Source of the DNA: Cinclus cinclus
Taxonomy: Eukaryota; Chordata; Aves; Passeriformes; Cinclidae
DNA: 64,000 nucleotides
Reading direction: 5' to 3'
NCBI RefSeq assembly: GCF_963662255.1
Contig: NC_085046.1
Location: 141,871,762 to 141,935,761, forward strand
Of the stretch, positions 48,520 through 60,630 are shown piece by piece (position 1 is the first letter of the stretch; the number at the start of each line of letters is the position of its first letter). The notes beneath the pieces were generated by a model that saw only the letters and a program-made list of their open reading frames with translations, searched no databases and was not told the origin of the DNA. A program made the translations under genes and the position numbers.

Positions 48520-48830
48520 AATAGTATAAATGTGAGGTCCCACATCTGGGAATAGACACCACTAATATTTGCCATGAATAGAGGTTAAGGAAAGAGAGAC
48601 AAAATGTTTTGTGTATACAGTCAACAAAGAATAATAGGCAACCATTATGTTATAACTGTGAAGAGGAATAATAACACTGTCCCAAACTGTTATAGGATGC
48701 TATATGTCAAGGAATAAATGAAGAGGGGTTAAAGCCACCATAACAAAATGTGAAAATATGTGTGCAGTTCCTGCCACACATTTTCAAAGCAAATTAAAAT
48801 GGGAATGGACAGGAAAACAGATACATTTTT
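48520..48830 (+). mobile_element. Probable ancient CR1 ORF2 C-terminal fragment, plus strand
   Basis: Ordered weak matches to the last part of CR1 ORF2: AATGTGAGGTCCCACATCTG, ATGTTATAACTGTGAAGAGG, GTTATAGGATGCTATATG, then GTGCAGTTCCTGCCACACAT (the 'VQFWxPH' region). Heavily mutated, with no open frame. Assigned by the order of matches more than by identity. Confidence 0.5.
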
Positions 48831-49001
48831 GGCTCATCCCAATAAAAGAGGTTGTCAGGAGTACAACTTTTTTCCCTTATAACTGTAGATCTGAACTATG
48901 GAATAAAAAAGACATTTAAGCTGAAGGACTTTGTTAATTCAAGAGGGAATCAAGTACACACCAGCCATAAATGCAGTCATCTTGCAAATTGGAAGAAAAA
49001 C
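48831..49001. other. Unannotated non-coding DNA
   Basis: Nothing recognised. Confidence 0.5.
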
Positions 49002-49043
<42 letters not shown>

Positions 49044-49068
49044 GTATCTATCTATCCATCTATCTATC
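49002..49068. repeat. (TCTA)n tetranucleotide microsatellite
   Basis: About 16 TCTA/ATCT units with two single-base interruptions (TATG near 49041 and TCCA near 49057). It produces an artefactual Tyr-Leu-Ser-Ile repeat in open frames. Confidence 0.97.
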
Positions 49069-51559
49069 AGAGAAATTAATCACAAGAAATTTCCATGGGA
49101 AAAACTCCTATGTATAAACAGAATTATTATGGAACTTGATAAATTTTCTAAATCCATTTTTATGGCATATTTGCTTCCAACAGAATAGGAGCAGACTTAC
49201 TGAATCAGGAGATGACTTTCCACTCTATGTCAAAAACAGAATTCACCCTTTGTAGAAGATGCAGAATTCAAAATATAAATATCCTTGAGTCTACAATTTG
49301 GACATTTACAAGAGTTTTAAATAGTTTTAGGTTTCTAAAGTTTCAGCCACAGCTCATAACTTGTACATCACACATCTGTTTGGCTCTTAGGTTTTTATAT
49401 GTAGTTTAAAGAAATATTTTTTTCCTTTTCTGGGGTTTGTTCCCTTTTTTTTTTTTTGTTTTTTTTTGCAGGATCCTCCAAATACTAGATTAAAAGCATC
49501 TGCATCAAACCCATCTGGACATCACTGCCAACAATTAGTCCTTCCTTTGCCACAGAACAGGGTTTTGTGGGGTTCCTTCAGCCTGACAGCATTTTTACAT
49601 CTGAGAACACAAACCAAGAAAAGCTTAGGGAAAATATAACAGGAAATAATAGTATTCATTCTGGCTGGAGGAAAGTGCCAAGACTTGCTGCAGAAAATGA
49701 CTGGTTTAGTGCCTATGTATGCTTTTCCTGCCCAATTTAGAAGGAAAACCCTTAGAAAAAGTTGCTATGAGAAATATTTCCATAGAAAGCAATCTACAAG
49801 TTAACAGAGTAAGAAAGAGGCAGCTGTTCTGCAGGGCACACATCAGATTTTCTCTTCAATAAATATGTGTCAATGAATTGGAAACAAATTGCAGAAACTG
49901 TGCTAGCCAGGATGTTCACAGCTCAGGGTCTCACCCACGGGAGGCTTGCCCTGAGCCCGTGCTGATCTGGTGCTGGTCTGGTGAGACAACCCAAGGCTGT
50001 TTCAGTGGATTTAAAGTCAAGGTGAGCAGACATTCACAGGGAACTGGGAAATTCATGTTTGGATTGGACCTCTCCAACTGACCTTCATTTGATATTTTGT
50101 TAAACCCAGAAGACTAACCTGCAGGTATTGATGCCTGTGATCATATTTAAGGACAGGATACAGGGGTTTTCACATATTTTCCTTTGCTTCAAAGTGTATC
50201 AGCATGAACACCAGTACTCCTAAGAGCTGATTTCTGAGGCATCTGCACCTTGTGGCTGGCTCTCTTTTCACCTTGTGACACAAGCTGTGAGTGAAGTTTT
50301 CCCATGTCTGATGTATCTACAGGACCACTCTCCAGCGTGAAACCTCTACTTCTCCCACAGATGAGGGCATGGACAGGATAATTTTTCTTTCTTTCTTTTT
50401 TTTTTTTATCTAACCAACAATTTTCACTACACTTAGAAGAATCTAGTCATGTTTACAGTTTTGCTCCCTTCCTCTATGACCAGAGTCAGCAAACAGGTCC
50501 AAAATGTACAAGCATAAGACATATGGCCACACTTAAGTGCATTGGAACATGTGCTTATTTTTTTCCTTGAAAAAAGTCTAGGAAGCCTGTTCTAAGATCT
50601 AGAAAATAAGTTAGAGTACACGAGAGTATTTACTTTTCTTTTCAAGACTTGGGATACAAAGAACTTTGTTTCCACTTCATGGACTTCTCAGCTAACTGAT
50701 GGGCACAGGGTTAATAACTGCACTCACAGAAGCAGCAAGGTTTGGATTCGCCTCATCTCATGCAGGCTGAAGACTTGGTCTGTACTTAGTGGAGACAAAA
50801 ATGTCGGAATTGCGTCCCTATGACACTGTTCTCTCTGTGCTGGTGGCAGAGAAAGCCCAGAATTATTTTGGTACTCATAACTTCAAGTGCTGACTCTGGC
50901 TGGAGCACTGTGCTCATCCCACCACAGCATTTCCACTGACACAAATTGTTCTGGAATTGCTGCAAAAGCCTCTGAGAAAAAACTTAACGTAGAGCCTATA
51001 ACTGCTGCAGAGAGCTCTGGCTCTCTGAAATGTAGGGAGGATGGTGGAAAGGTTTGTGCTTCAGGAAGTCTAAACAAGGGCGGCAACTGCATCATTTGTG
51101 CTGATGATAAGGTTACCTCCTTTACAGCTATTGCATAAGGAAAATACCTACTGCCCACTTTGCAGTGATTTGCCATTTTTACTGTGCCAAAGCAAGGTTT
51201 TATATGTGTCTCTGTCTTTGCACATTAAACCCAGGGTGTGTAAGACAAAAAGAATATGGGGCTGGTAAAAAAAAATGCATAGGATTTCTTAAGGAAATTT
51301 TTCATTGTGTAGCAGAGAAAAGAGAACCAAAGGGTCTTTTATCTGTAAAAGGACAGAATTTGAGAAGCAAATTTTAGGCAGAAAAGTCTAATGTTTCTTC
51401 TACTTCCTTTGGCCCCAGGAAATGAAGAATCACTTTAAAGATGAATTGTGAGAGAACCCTTGAATTTCTTTTCCCATTTCAATTAAAATGGGTGCTCACT
51501 CATAGATATTTCAAATAAAAGCAACACTTTTGAACAACACTCAGTCAAAGAAGTTAAGG
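49069..51559. other. Unannotated AT-rich non-coding DNA
   Basis: No recognised gene. T-rich tracts lie at 49445-49468 and about 50399-50409. Paired frames at 50883-51176 on opposite strands (97 and 83 codons) lack known domains. Confidence 0.45.
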
Positions 51560-51712
51560 GTTGGCTCAAAGAGGAAGGTTAATCAGTAGATAGAGTGTTA
51601 GCACAGAATTTACAAAACCTATTGCAGAACAGGGAGTTGAATACAAGCCTCCTATATGACCTTAAATTACATCGTCTTTCTCTACCTTGCCTTTTTTTCA
51701 CATATAGTTGAG
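51560..51712 (+). repeat. Possible MIR-like relic
   Basis: GTAGATAGAGTGTTAGCACA, GAGTTGAATACAAGCC and ATATGACCTTAAATTACATC then TCTCTACCTTGCC appear in the order of the MIR head, B-box and CORE region. Identity is low, and the call rests on order and spacing only. Confidence 0.35.
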
Positions 51713-53977
51713 GTGTTCCCATAGTCCAGTAAAAGCAGGGACTGGACAGAGACATGTATTAAACAAAGCAAACTTCAAAACCAAGTGCTAAACCATCTTG
51801 GTTGTGCCAAGGATTAATAAAGAAAAATAAGTGGATTATTTCAAGTTTCATGTCCTGCTATAAATATTTTGCACCAGTCTTTCAATAAGCACCTTGTCTT
51901 GCACATTGAAAACATTTATGGGGCCAGGCATTATCTAACAGGAGAAGGTGGATGAAGTCTTCTTCAGTGAGGAAAATTTCTTGGGAAAGTGAAGCCAAGG
52001 GTATAAAGTCAGAGGAAAACAAATCCAAGGTGCCTTGTCAGATCTCTGCTCTGTCAGGTTTGAAGTTGAACTAGTGCATATGCAAAGACCTGTGCAACTC
52101 TGCACCATCAAAGCCTGCTGAATCAAATTTGCCACCTTTGCATTTCACAAATACTTTGATCCAACAAATGTCATATTTGACTGCATATGCCCGTAACCTT
52201 CTCTAGCTAAAAATCTGTGACTTGGTTCCAGTTAATCTATCTTTCTTCCTTCCTCAAACTGGTCTTACCTAGATGTTAGCTACAAAAGTCCCTTCCTGGC
52301 AAAATTCTGTGTGTTTTAGTTACATGTTCCAGTATGAACGAGATGTTTGATATGCTAGTCATAAAAGAACTATCCCTCCAGAAAAAATATCATTATCTGA
52401 CACTGCACAAAGTACATGTCAAATTGCTCTTAACTTTGAGTCATTTAAGGCTTTTAATTTCTGAATGCAATTGTAAAAATGGAAGCTTTGCTCCCATCTC
52501 AAGCTTTGTTAATCACACAGTTAAAAATCAGACAAACATCATCATCAACAAACACAGCTCCAACTGATCATAATTTCCACGTTCATCCAGTGACTGAACA
52601 GGTTTCTTCATTTCCACAGGACACAAGAATGGAAAATCTTTGAAAATGTTATAAATAGCATTTCTACTTAATCTGTCTTAATCTTGCTTTGTTTTAGTAA
52701 TCTACTGTTTACTCCTCCTTTCACTGGCAAATCAGGAGTCCAAAACATGAATTTATTTACATTGTTTTTAAATATCACAGATAAAAAAGCTTCTGCTCTC
52801 TTAACATACATTTAATAAATCCATTTTTCCATCAACAGCTTCTGCTTTGGCCTCTGTTTGAGACACCACCCTCTTCTCTGATGCAACACACTGCTCTCAC
52901 ATGTTGATTTCCAGCCCAGCACAGGCAATGGCAGTGAGTGCTTTAGGAAGACAGACAGGCGGGTCCCTAGATTTGAGCTCATTTTCTGATTTCTTGATAT
53001 CAGTATCCCATAATCCTGCTTATTTTCCTGCTTTCACTACCCATTGCCAAATCACAGCTAATTGCAGGGCCTGACCATAAAGCCTCATCTGCCCAGATGG
53101 ATTCCTGCACCTCTCGGGAGCCTGGCACTTCTGTTTCACTCCCCGCTGCTGTGAAGGCTTTTTTACAGCCATGCAAAAGCCAGATTAGGGCTGATGTGGA
53201 TGAACTCCACAAGGCGTTCTGTTCAATAGTGAAACCTCAGGCATGTTCACTAATAGTCTGAAACAGCAAATTCATTTTCCAAAATAATATTTTGTTAGGT
53301 CTGTAGGTTGCATTGATGCCACCAATACTTTCATCACTGAGTATTAAGATTTCTTTTTCTTTCCTTTAATCTTCGAAGATACAACTTTCCATGTGATAAA
53401 AATCAGCAAAGTATGCTGATAAGCACATCATCAGCTACGCCTTTAGATTAGGTTATATTTGATTTAACATTATTAATTATTCTGCTTTCCAATGAGTAAT
53501 CAGCCAAGTGATTGCTTACCCAAGCCATAGCAGAACATCCACACATATTGCATAACCTGCAACTGTGGTAACCTGAAAGATTCCTCACAGTATAAAGATC
53601 TGGATAGCAAACTTGATGAGCTATGAAGAATTTCTTCAATAGCTACAGACATCTGCAGGCCACCATATGGACACCACACGCAGGTTTAGGATGTACAAGA
53701 GCCAAAGGAGAAAGAAGATTGTATTGTCTTGAGTACATTTTAACTTCAGTAGCCTTCATCCCTTCCGGGCAATAAAAAGGTTGAGTTGAACCACAGAGTA
53801 GGGCAGCAGAAGAACCTAAAGGTGAGCACAAAAACACAGAATCCCTGCTAATATAAAGAGATCCATCACAGCAAAAAGAAAAAAAGCTGTGGTCAAAGAA
53901 CTACAAAACCATGTGACAACAAAAACTGCAGTGAGGAGAGTCTGATAAGCACACAAAGACACCAAATATTTCTTCAT
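51713..53977. other. Unannotated AT-rich non-coding DNA
   Basis: No recognised gene or repeat. Contains an AT-rich block around 53400-53500 with ATTATTAATTATTC, which could be conserved non-coding sequence but cannot be tested here. Confidence 0.45.
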
Positions 53978-54175
53978 AAATTTAAAGCCAGGAAGGCCCA
54001 TTAAAAGATTAAGCCTAGCCTCTAGGATGATATCCTCCATTAAGCCACATACTACACTCTTGGATTGAGTATAATAGTTTAGGTTTGACTAAAGCTCATC
54101 TTGCAAAAATGCATACAGGCCTGATTTGAAAATGCCAAGAAATGTAAGATCTAATACTTTCCTTTAGGACTCTAC
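53978..54175 (-). mobile_element. Ancient CR1 3' end, minus strand
   Basis: On the plus strand, AAATTTAAAGCCAGGAAGGC, GCCTAGCCTCTAGGATGATA, AAAGCTCATCTTGCAAAAAT, CAGGCCTGATTTGAAAATGC and CTAATACTTTCCTTTAGGAC track the reverse complement of an old amniote CR1 terminus over nearly 200 bp with few gaps. The 3' terminus is near 53978. Confidence 0.75.
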
Positions 54176-54183
54176 CCCAGACT

Positions 54184-54225
54184 AAAAAAAATAAAAAAAT
54201 AAAAAAAAAAATAAAAAAAAAAAAA
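54184..54225. repeat. A-rich (AAATAAAA)n tract
   Basis: Runs of 7-13 A separated by single T. It adjoins the high-coordinate side of the ancient CR1, which is the wrong side to be that element's tail. Confidence 0.92.
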
Positions 54226-54772
54226 CTCGAAGCAAACCAAAGCAAACAAAAAAATCCAAATAAAACCCTAAATGAAACAAAACAAGCTATTTTAGTGGCA
54301 AAATTTTCATTCAGTTGAGAGACCTTGTTTTTGATTGTGCCGTTCTGTGATAGACTGAGCAGAGTTCACCAGTATTTTCTCTAGTGAAAATATTTCTGTT
54401 TCACATTGAAGTCATCCCTGTATCTTACTTGCTACATTAGGCAGATGAGTATCCTTTGGTGTCTCTCTGTTATTTCTGCTTAGAAGAAAGAGTTTGCTAA
54501 GTAGATTGAAATTACAATTTGTGATTACAGTTTGCCCCTAAAAGTGAGTAAACTAAACAAGTTAATCAGTAAACCGAAAGATTTTTGAAGATGAAAAGTG
54601 GCAGAGAAAAGACAAATTCTGAAAAAAAACATCAACAAAGACACACAATGGGAAATTTCCTTGTGGTCTATTACTCAGCCATTAGATGTCCCCATGTGCC
54701 ATCAGGACAGGACAGTGGCCAGGAGAGCAAAAGGAATGAAACAGCCACACAAGCCTGTGGTTTGTAGCATTC

Positions 54773-54776
<4 letters not shown>
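54226..54776. other. Unannotated non-coding DNA
   Basis: Nothing recognised beyond A-rich drift at its start. Confidence 0.5.

Positions 54777-54820
<44 letters not shown>
54777..54820. repeat. (TG)22 microsatellite
   Basis: Uninterrupted TG tract of 44 bp, the longest dinucleotide repeat in the window and likely highly polymorphic. Confidence 0.98.
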
Positions 54821-54822
<2 letters not shown>

Positions 54823-57800
54823 TCATGTACATTTACTGCTTGAGAGCAACAATGATTTTCTCAATGGTGGTAATAATTGAATGGTTCCAGAGGGAAGATT
54901 CCAAAGCTGCAGTGACTATGAAAAAACTCACACAGCATCTTATTTAAACAGCCACAGGTTGAACCTCAATTGTTAAAGTCAGTGGTCTCTGTTCAAAGAA
55001 ACAAGGTTGGAGTAGAGAACAGAGGCCAAGTTATTGATGGATATTTATTTACCTACAGATCAGATCTAATCATTTGGTTCTCCTGCTCTAGTGGCCAAAT
55101 TGCACCTCCCCACCAGAACCACACGACTTTGGAAAGCAAACAAGGTAAGACCACATCTTCAGCTGCTGTAAATAAAAATTTATGATTAATACCTTCATCT
55201 CAAACACCAGTGAGATGGCTGGAGCAGTTACTGCTCACAGAGATCACCGGTCCTGCCACTGGGGCAGCCCAGCAAAATTACCCACAGGCACTGCAGTCTA
55301 CAGAAAGGCACATCAAAGTAACATTTGGGCTGGCTTTGAGTTTTGTAGCTCAAGACTGGCTTCACAGCATTTCAGCACAATGCTAACCACCAGGAGAGAA
55401 ATGGGGAGGACAGCTAGAAGCAATAAACTTCCTCAATCATCTCAGTTCTATCTACCTGTGCTCATGAGTGACCTCTTCCCTTCAGTGACAAGCACAAATA
55501 TCTTCAATGACATTTTTAGTTGAAGAGCAGGTGCTTGAGAACAATTGTTTTACTTTTATTTATCCATTATTTTAGTTAGCTGAATGCTGAACTTGCAAGC
55601 CTAGTTCATCTCCTGAACAAGCCAACTTTGTGCTTATTTTGAGCAAAGCACTGTACAGTTCTAACCAATTATTCCTTTGTTCACAAAATCATTTCAGTTA
55701 CTAAAACAAGCACAAGGACATGGTATCTTTTTTAGCTCTACTAACTATCAACATTTCCTATGCTTCAATAGATAATCACACACAAGCACGCACAAAAAAT
55801 AAAAACCATTAATGAAAGCAGTGATAGCCAAAGGATCATTTCTAGATTTACTTAGTCAACACACAGGAACATGGAGACACTCCCCTTTTCATTAACTGAG
55901 GAGCCAGCTTGGAGATGGCACAGGGAGTTTCATAACACTTCCTCTCTGACAGATGAAAGGCTGCAGATTATTCAGTAGTGAAGGTGAGCCAGGGGAAGAC
56001 AGGAACATCCAGGATGACAAGGCTGTCCACACCCGCTAGCAATTTTTAACCAGAGGACTGAGGTACAAGCAAATATGCACCAGCTACATCGGTAAAAGTA
56101 TTTCTTTTAGATGTTCAAGGACAAGACTGCAAAGGCTGCAGAGGATAATTTGCTAGGAGCTCATTTGAAAAGCCACCACCAATGGGCTAACATTTCAATA
56201 GGTATGTGGAATGGGGCTGCACCCAAGTACTTTCAGCTAGAGTGAAGTCAAGATCCTGCACACTCAAGGAAAAGTTTCTTGAGGTATTTGAGAACATTGA
56301 GATTTTCTGTGTCTCCAGTGCTGCGTGAGACATTAAGTATTATATTTACCATATTCTTTACTTGGAAAAAAACATTCATTTCATGACAATAATGAATGTA
56401 CAGTCAAAAATGCCTTCCTTCCACCACATACATTCCTCCCACTCCCTCATGGTAACCAGCAGGACTACAAGCAGGAACATATGCTCTTTCTTTCTCCCCC
56501 ATCCATCTTTCCCTCCTCTGGTGACAGAAGGTAGTTACACTGGCAGCTCTGGAGCAGTAAGTTTCACAGACAAGCTTGGCTCATACCACAAGTGGTTAAC
56601 CAAGATATCAATAAACTACTCAGCAGAGGACTCCAGGAACTTACCTCCTCCGAGTTCTCCTTTGCGGCTGGATTCCAGCAATGTGAAGCCAGCTCCTGGC
56701 TCCAGGTCCACTAGGAGATGGCTGGAGCCCCAGACCCCGTTCCCTGGCTCCCTGCAGGCTGCACACAGAGGTTTTGGCTCTGGGGCCCCAGCACATGTTT
56801 CCTCCTCCTCCTCATTTGCTTTGGCCACTCTCAGACAGCTGGCCCGAATCTTCCCTTGCCACTGTTGCAATAATGGTTTGAGGAGCGCAGGGTCAAGGCA
56901 GGCCAGGAGATCTGGATGTCTCTGGCTGGAATAATAAGGGATTTGTCCAGCCAACAATGGGCAGCAGGTTTGACTCTTTTCCCAGGACCAGGGACACAGT
57001 AGAAAAGGTCTGAGGTTTTGACTGCAGGGCTACAGCAGGCAGCTCAAAACCTCTTCCTGTAGATGCACATTTTAGGGGCCAAAACAAGTCCGTATAAAAG
57101 GAGTTTCTGCCAGAAGCATTTCTTCCAGATCTCCGAGCAGAATAAATTTCTGTGAGGGGATAAGGGCATGCTTACAACAGTTTGGGTCAGTTTTGCAGCA
57201 TTGCCTGATACCCCAGAGCCGTGCAGGACTTTGATACACAGCAAAAGTTCCTTGGGTGAACCTGGCCACCAGCCAACCCAAAAGGAGCAAGGCAGGGATT
57301 ATGCAGCGATGGGGTCAGTGTCACATCATGGAATCAGGGAGCACCAACCCTCTTGGTTGCTCTCCGATGTGAATCCAGTCCCTTTGGAGACCTATGAGGA
57401 AGGATGACTGATACACCAGAACACAGCACATTGAGCTAACTGGGGAGGTAAACCCTCCCATCCACCTCCTTGTAAGCATGACTACGGACTCCCCGAGATG
57501 GAGGAACTCTCTTCTCTCTCTCCTGCCTCCTCTCAGCTGTCACACTCCTGCAGTTTGGGAGCACATTAGACCAATGCAGAGGTCACACCACTGAACTGAA
57601 GTGCTGGGCATCTCAGAACAGAGCGCTAACCCAGCTCCCAGGGAAGCCTCCTCCTAGAAAGTCAAGTAAGGTTTCAGTAGCTGGAGTGGAAAAGTGATAA
57701 ACTTGACCTTGCAACAAGATGCCATTTCCTGGGGGTAAGAATGATTAAACAAATGATTAAACACCAGGACAGTTTGCCAAGTGAGAGGAGGAATCACTAA

Positions 57801-58809
57801 GATCCTTTACAACAAGATTAGATCTCTTTATCAAACCTATGACTTAATCCCATTTCTGGGGAGAAGTTCCACAGTCTAAGTGAGCCAGAGGGGAAAGAGG
57901 AGTGAAATTTGCTAATCACAGCCTCCTTCTTAACCTGGAGTCTATGTGTCTCTGAACATAACATAACTAATGACAGTCATGGCACAACAAAATCAGAAAG
58001 ATTTATTCTTTCCTACAGCACACCCTGCTTTAAAAAAAAAAAATAAAGGAGAGAAAGCAGGTGAGGAGAATGCTGAAGGCCCTATGGATTTCTGATTTCT
58101 CTAATCATACACGTGAGATTTCAGAGGTCAGATAATTTGACTAATAGCACTGGAAGACACTCTTCCATCAAGTCTCCTGTGGATGCGAGGTCACCCTTGA
58201 GTGCATATAATCTGGTTTCCAAGCACTCCATCTCCCAATCCTGATACAAATGGTAGCTTTCCCCAGTAAGCTCCACTGGCCCTCTAGGTCCCATGAATGC
58301 AAGAATGAGGTCAGGTCACACTGCTGCCAGTGTCTGGGATGAGACATGAGGTGAGCAAGAGACCCTCCCAGATAATTCATGAGACTTGGCAAGTCTAAAT
58401 GTAGCCAAGTAGGTTTTAGACCTTCCAGCGATTGCCTTCCAGCAAGGTGATTTCCATCAGAGGTGACACAGCTAATCTCTTCTCCCCTATGCCCTTCAGG
58501 GAAGAGAAGTAGAAACAGAGCTTGGTCTACAAAGTACTTCATGTCATGGCTAACAGCTCCTACAGCTTTTGGCCTCTCTGTCCCATGCCTGGCCATCTTT
58601 GCTGAAAACACGTCAACTCATACCCCAGAAAAGACTGAAGAGGCAAATTAGAAATTTCCTAGTCAGAAATCCCTGCAAGAATTATTCTTTTTCAGGCAGT
58701 GTAAAATTTTCTAAAACTCTAAATCTTGTAATTTATCAGACCAGTAGTTGTTGATGTTTGTGGCATTGTTACGGCATTCATACCAGCACTAATCTCACTA
58801 TGTATGCTT
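54821..58809. other. Unannotated DNA; GC-richer zone at 56500-57400
   Basis: No recognised gene. The GC-richer zone carries the longest open frame in the window (190 codons, 56362-56934) together with a 113-codon frame on the opposite strand (56616-56957). Neither has a known domain, and open frames on both strands are what higher GC alone produces. A 147-codon minus frame at 58168-58611 is likewise unrecognised. An A-run lies at about 58031-58045. Confidence 0.4.
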
Positions 58810-58930
58810 CACAGATTTTAAGGTCAGGTGTTTGAGATCATCCAGGCAGAATAACGCAAACTGCTGAATTTCAGCCAGAATTTCACCCTCATCAATCCCA
58901 TACATTCACTTCAGCAGATTGCTTGGGGAA
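58810..58930 (-). mobile_element. Ancient CR1 3' end, minus strand
   Basis: On the plus strand, CACAGATTTTAAGGTCAGG and GAGATCATCCAGGCAGAATA, then CAGAATTTCACCCTCATCAA, follow the reverse complement of the same old CR1 terminus seen at 53978-54175. About 120 bp are recognisable. Confidence 0.6.
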
Positions 58931-60560
58931 CACCTTTCAGCTCAGTGAGACCTTCGATTTATATACAGATGGCTCTTTTCTATTTCTTTTGAAAATGATG
59001 GCTAAGGTTAGAGGAAAACAGGAGACAACAACAACAAAGCTATCTCCATCAATGCAACTCCCCACCCCAGAAAGTTAGTGAGGAATTCTGAGTAATTTGC
59101 ACCAGAGACAGTCACATTTTCTGCAAACTGCCATAAAGTGGAAAATACCAGGTGACAGCTCCATACTGCAGATGCTTCAGCACTCAGTGGGCTTACATAG
59201 AAACCCATAATACATATAAAGGTCTAATGTGCCTTCAAAATTACCTCATTTTTTATTTAGAGATTATTTTACCCTTGTCTTCCTTTATCACTCTTTATAT
59301 GAGTGAAGTGGGGAGGCTGGAAAAAATTGAGGCAATTTAGGTTACTAAGTGGAACTAGAGTTCACGGTCAAAGTTGGGCTCTGGAGGAAGAATTCCTTGT
59401 CACCACTCCCACAGCCAACCCACCTCTGCTGCGCAGTCAGCTCTGTTTAAATACTTTTTCACAGCTCCAGCCCCCACCCCCTGCTTGGTGATAAGGCTGT
59501 CTAGTAAAAGGAAAATACAAACAGAAAACTATGGAGGGGAGATAGATGAGGGATAAAAATAGCAGCAGGGTTTTTTGTAGTGGCATCCTCTGTACCACTA
59601 GAGTGAAAATTCTGGCAGCATTTTTATTTCATGGCATTGGTATCTCCAAGAGGGAAAACACTCATATGCCATTCTCCAAGGAAATAAAAAATGAAAAAAG
59701 GCAATAGGCTGAGTTTTGGCCATGTCAGTGACAGAAGTTAGAAAACAGCTAGAACTGCTGAAATGCAACACTCTGGAAAACAGTGAAAAACCCCTCCTGG
59801 AGCACAGGGCCATGGAAGATGCAGGAGAGAAGCCCCAGCTCCAGCCTGCTTGGCAGCCTTAGCTCACACTGTTGTCCCCATCTTTTGCTATCTCCCCTCC
59901 ACCCCTTACCCATTTTGAGGCTCTTTGGAGCAGGCTGCCTCTACCTGTGTAGACTGATTATCATCTCCAGGCTTTACTGTAACATGAATAGTGAGACTCC
60001 AGTTGGCTCCAAGATCCACATATCTCACCAACTACTAACAGGTTAAAAGTTATTACTTGGGTAAAAGAAGAAAAAGGAGCTGTTAATTCTAAAATAAATC
60101 TGCAGGTTATATTTTCCCATTTAAACCAGAAATAATGCTGAAGAGCAAGATGGAGTATCCAAGGAAGGAAATGCCATTATTAGTTTTTCTTCCTCTCCAG
60201 AAAACTCTCGATATCTCTCCTATTCTTGCTGATATAAATGATCCTTAAACCTATTTGGATTAAGACAACATTTGCAAAGAGATTTTTTGTCTCCTAATGG
60301 TCTGCTGTAGCCTTCTAGTGAAGTTGCTAACACTGGTTATTTTTCCAAGACCAGATCCCAAACTCTTGTCTGCAATTCTCACTCTGCTCCAGCATTTCTA
60401 TTGTATTCTGTTCCTCTGAAAGTCTTTTCCAAAAACTGTTATAATGTATTCTGCCAGTGATATAGTTGATGCTCCCCCCAGCATCTCGCCAGATGTGGAA
60501 AACTTTCTGCAAGCTGATGAGCAAGCAGGTTTTGCTGGCTCCTGTTTCCTAAATCCTAAA
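58931..60560. other. Unannotated non-coding DNA
   Basis: No recognised gene or repeat. Several 60-87-codon overlapping frames without conserved features. Confidence 0.45.
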
Positions 60561-60630
60561 TTAAAAAAAAAATAATAACACCAATCAAACAAACAAACAA
60601 AAACCACACACACACACACACAAAAAAAAA
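60561..60630. repeat. A-rich, (AAAC)n and (CA)9 compound repeat
   Basis: An A run, then CAAACAAACAAACAAAAA, then a CA tract at 60605-60622 and a further A run. It creates an artefactual Val/Cys/Phe-rich minus-strand frame (60398-60775). Confidence 0.93.

Noticed and set aside
48931..49188. Protein with Tyr-Leu-Ser-Ile repeats
   Set aside because: An artefact of the (TCTA)n microsatellite.
58168..58611. 147-codon minus-strand ORF as a gene
   Set aside because: No recognisable domain; the plus strand also has open frames here.
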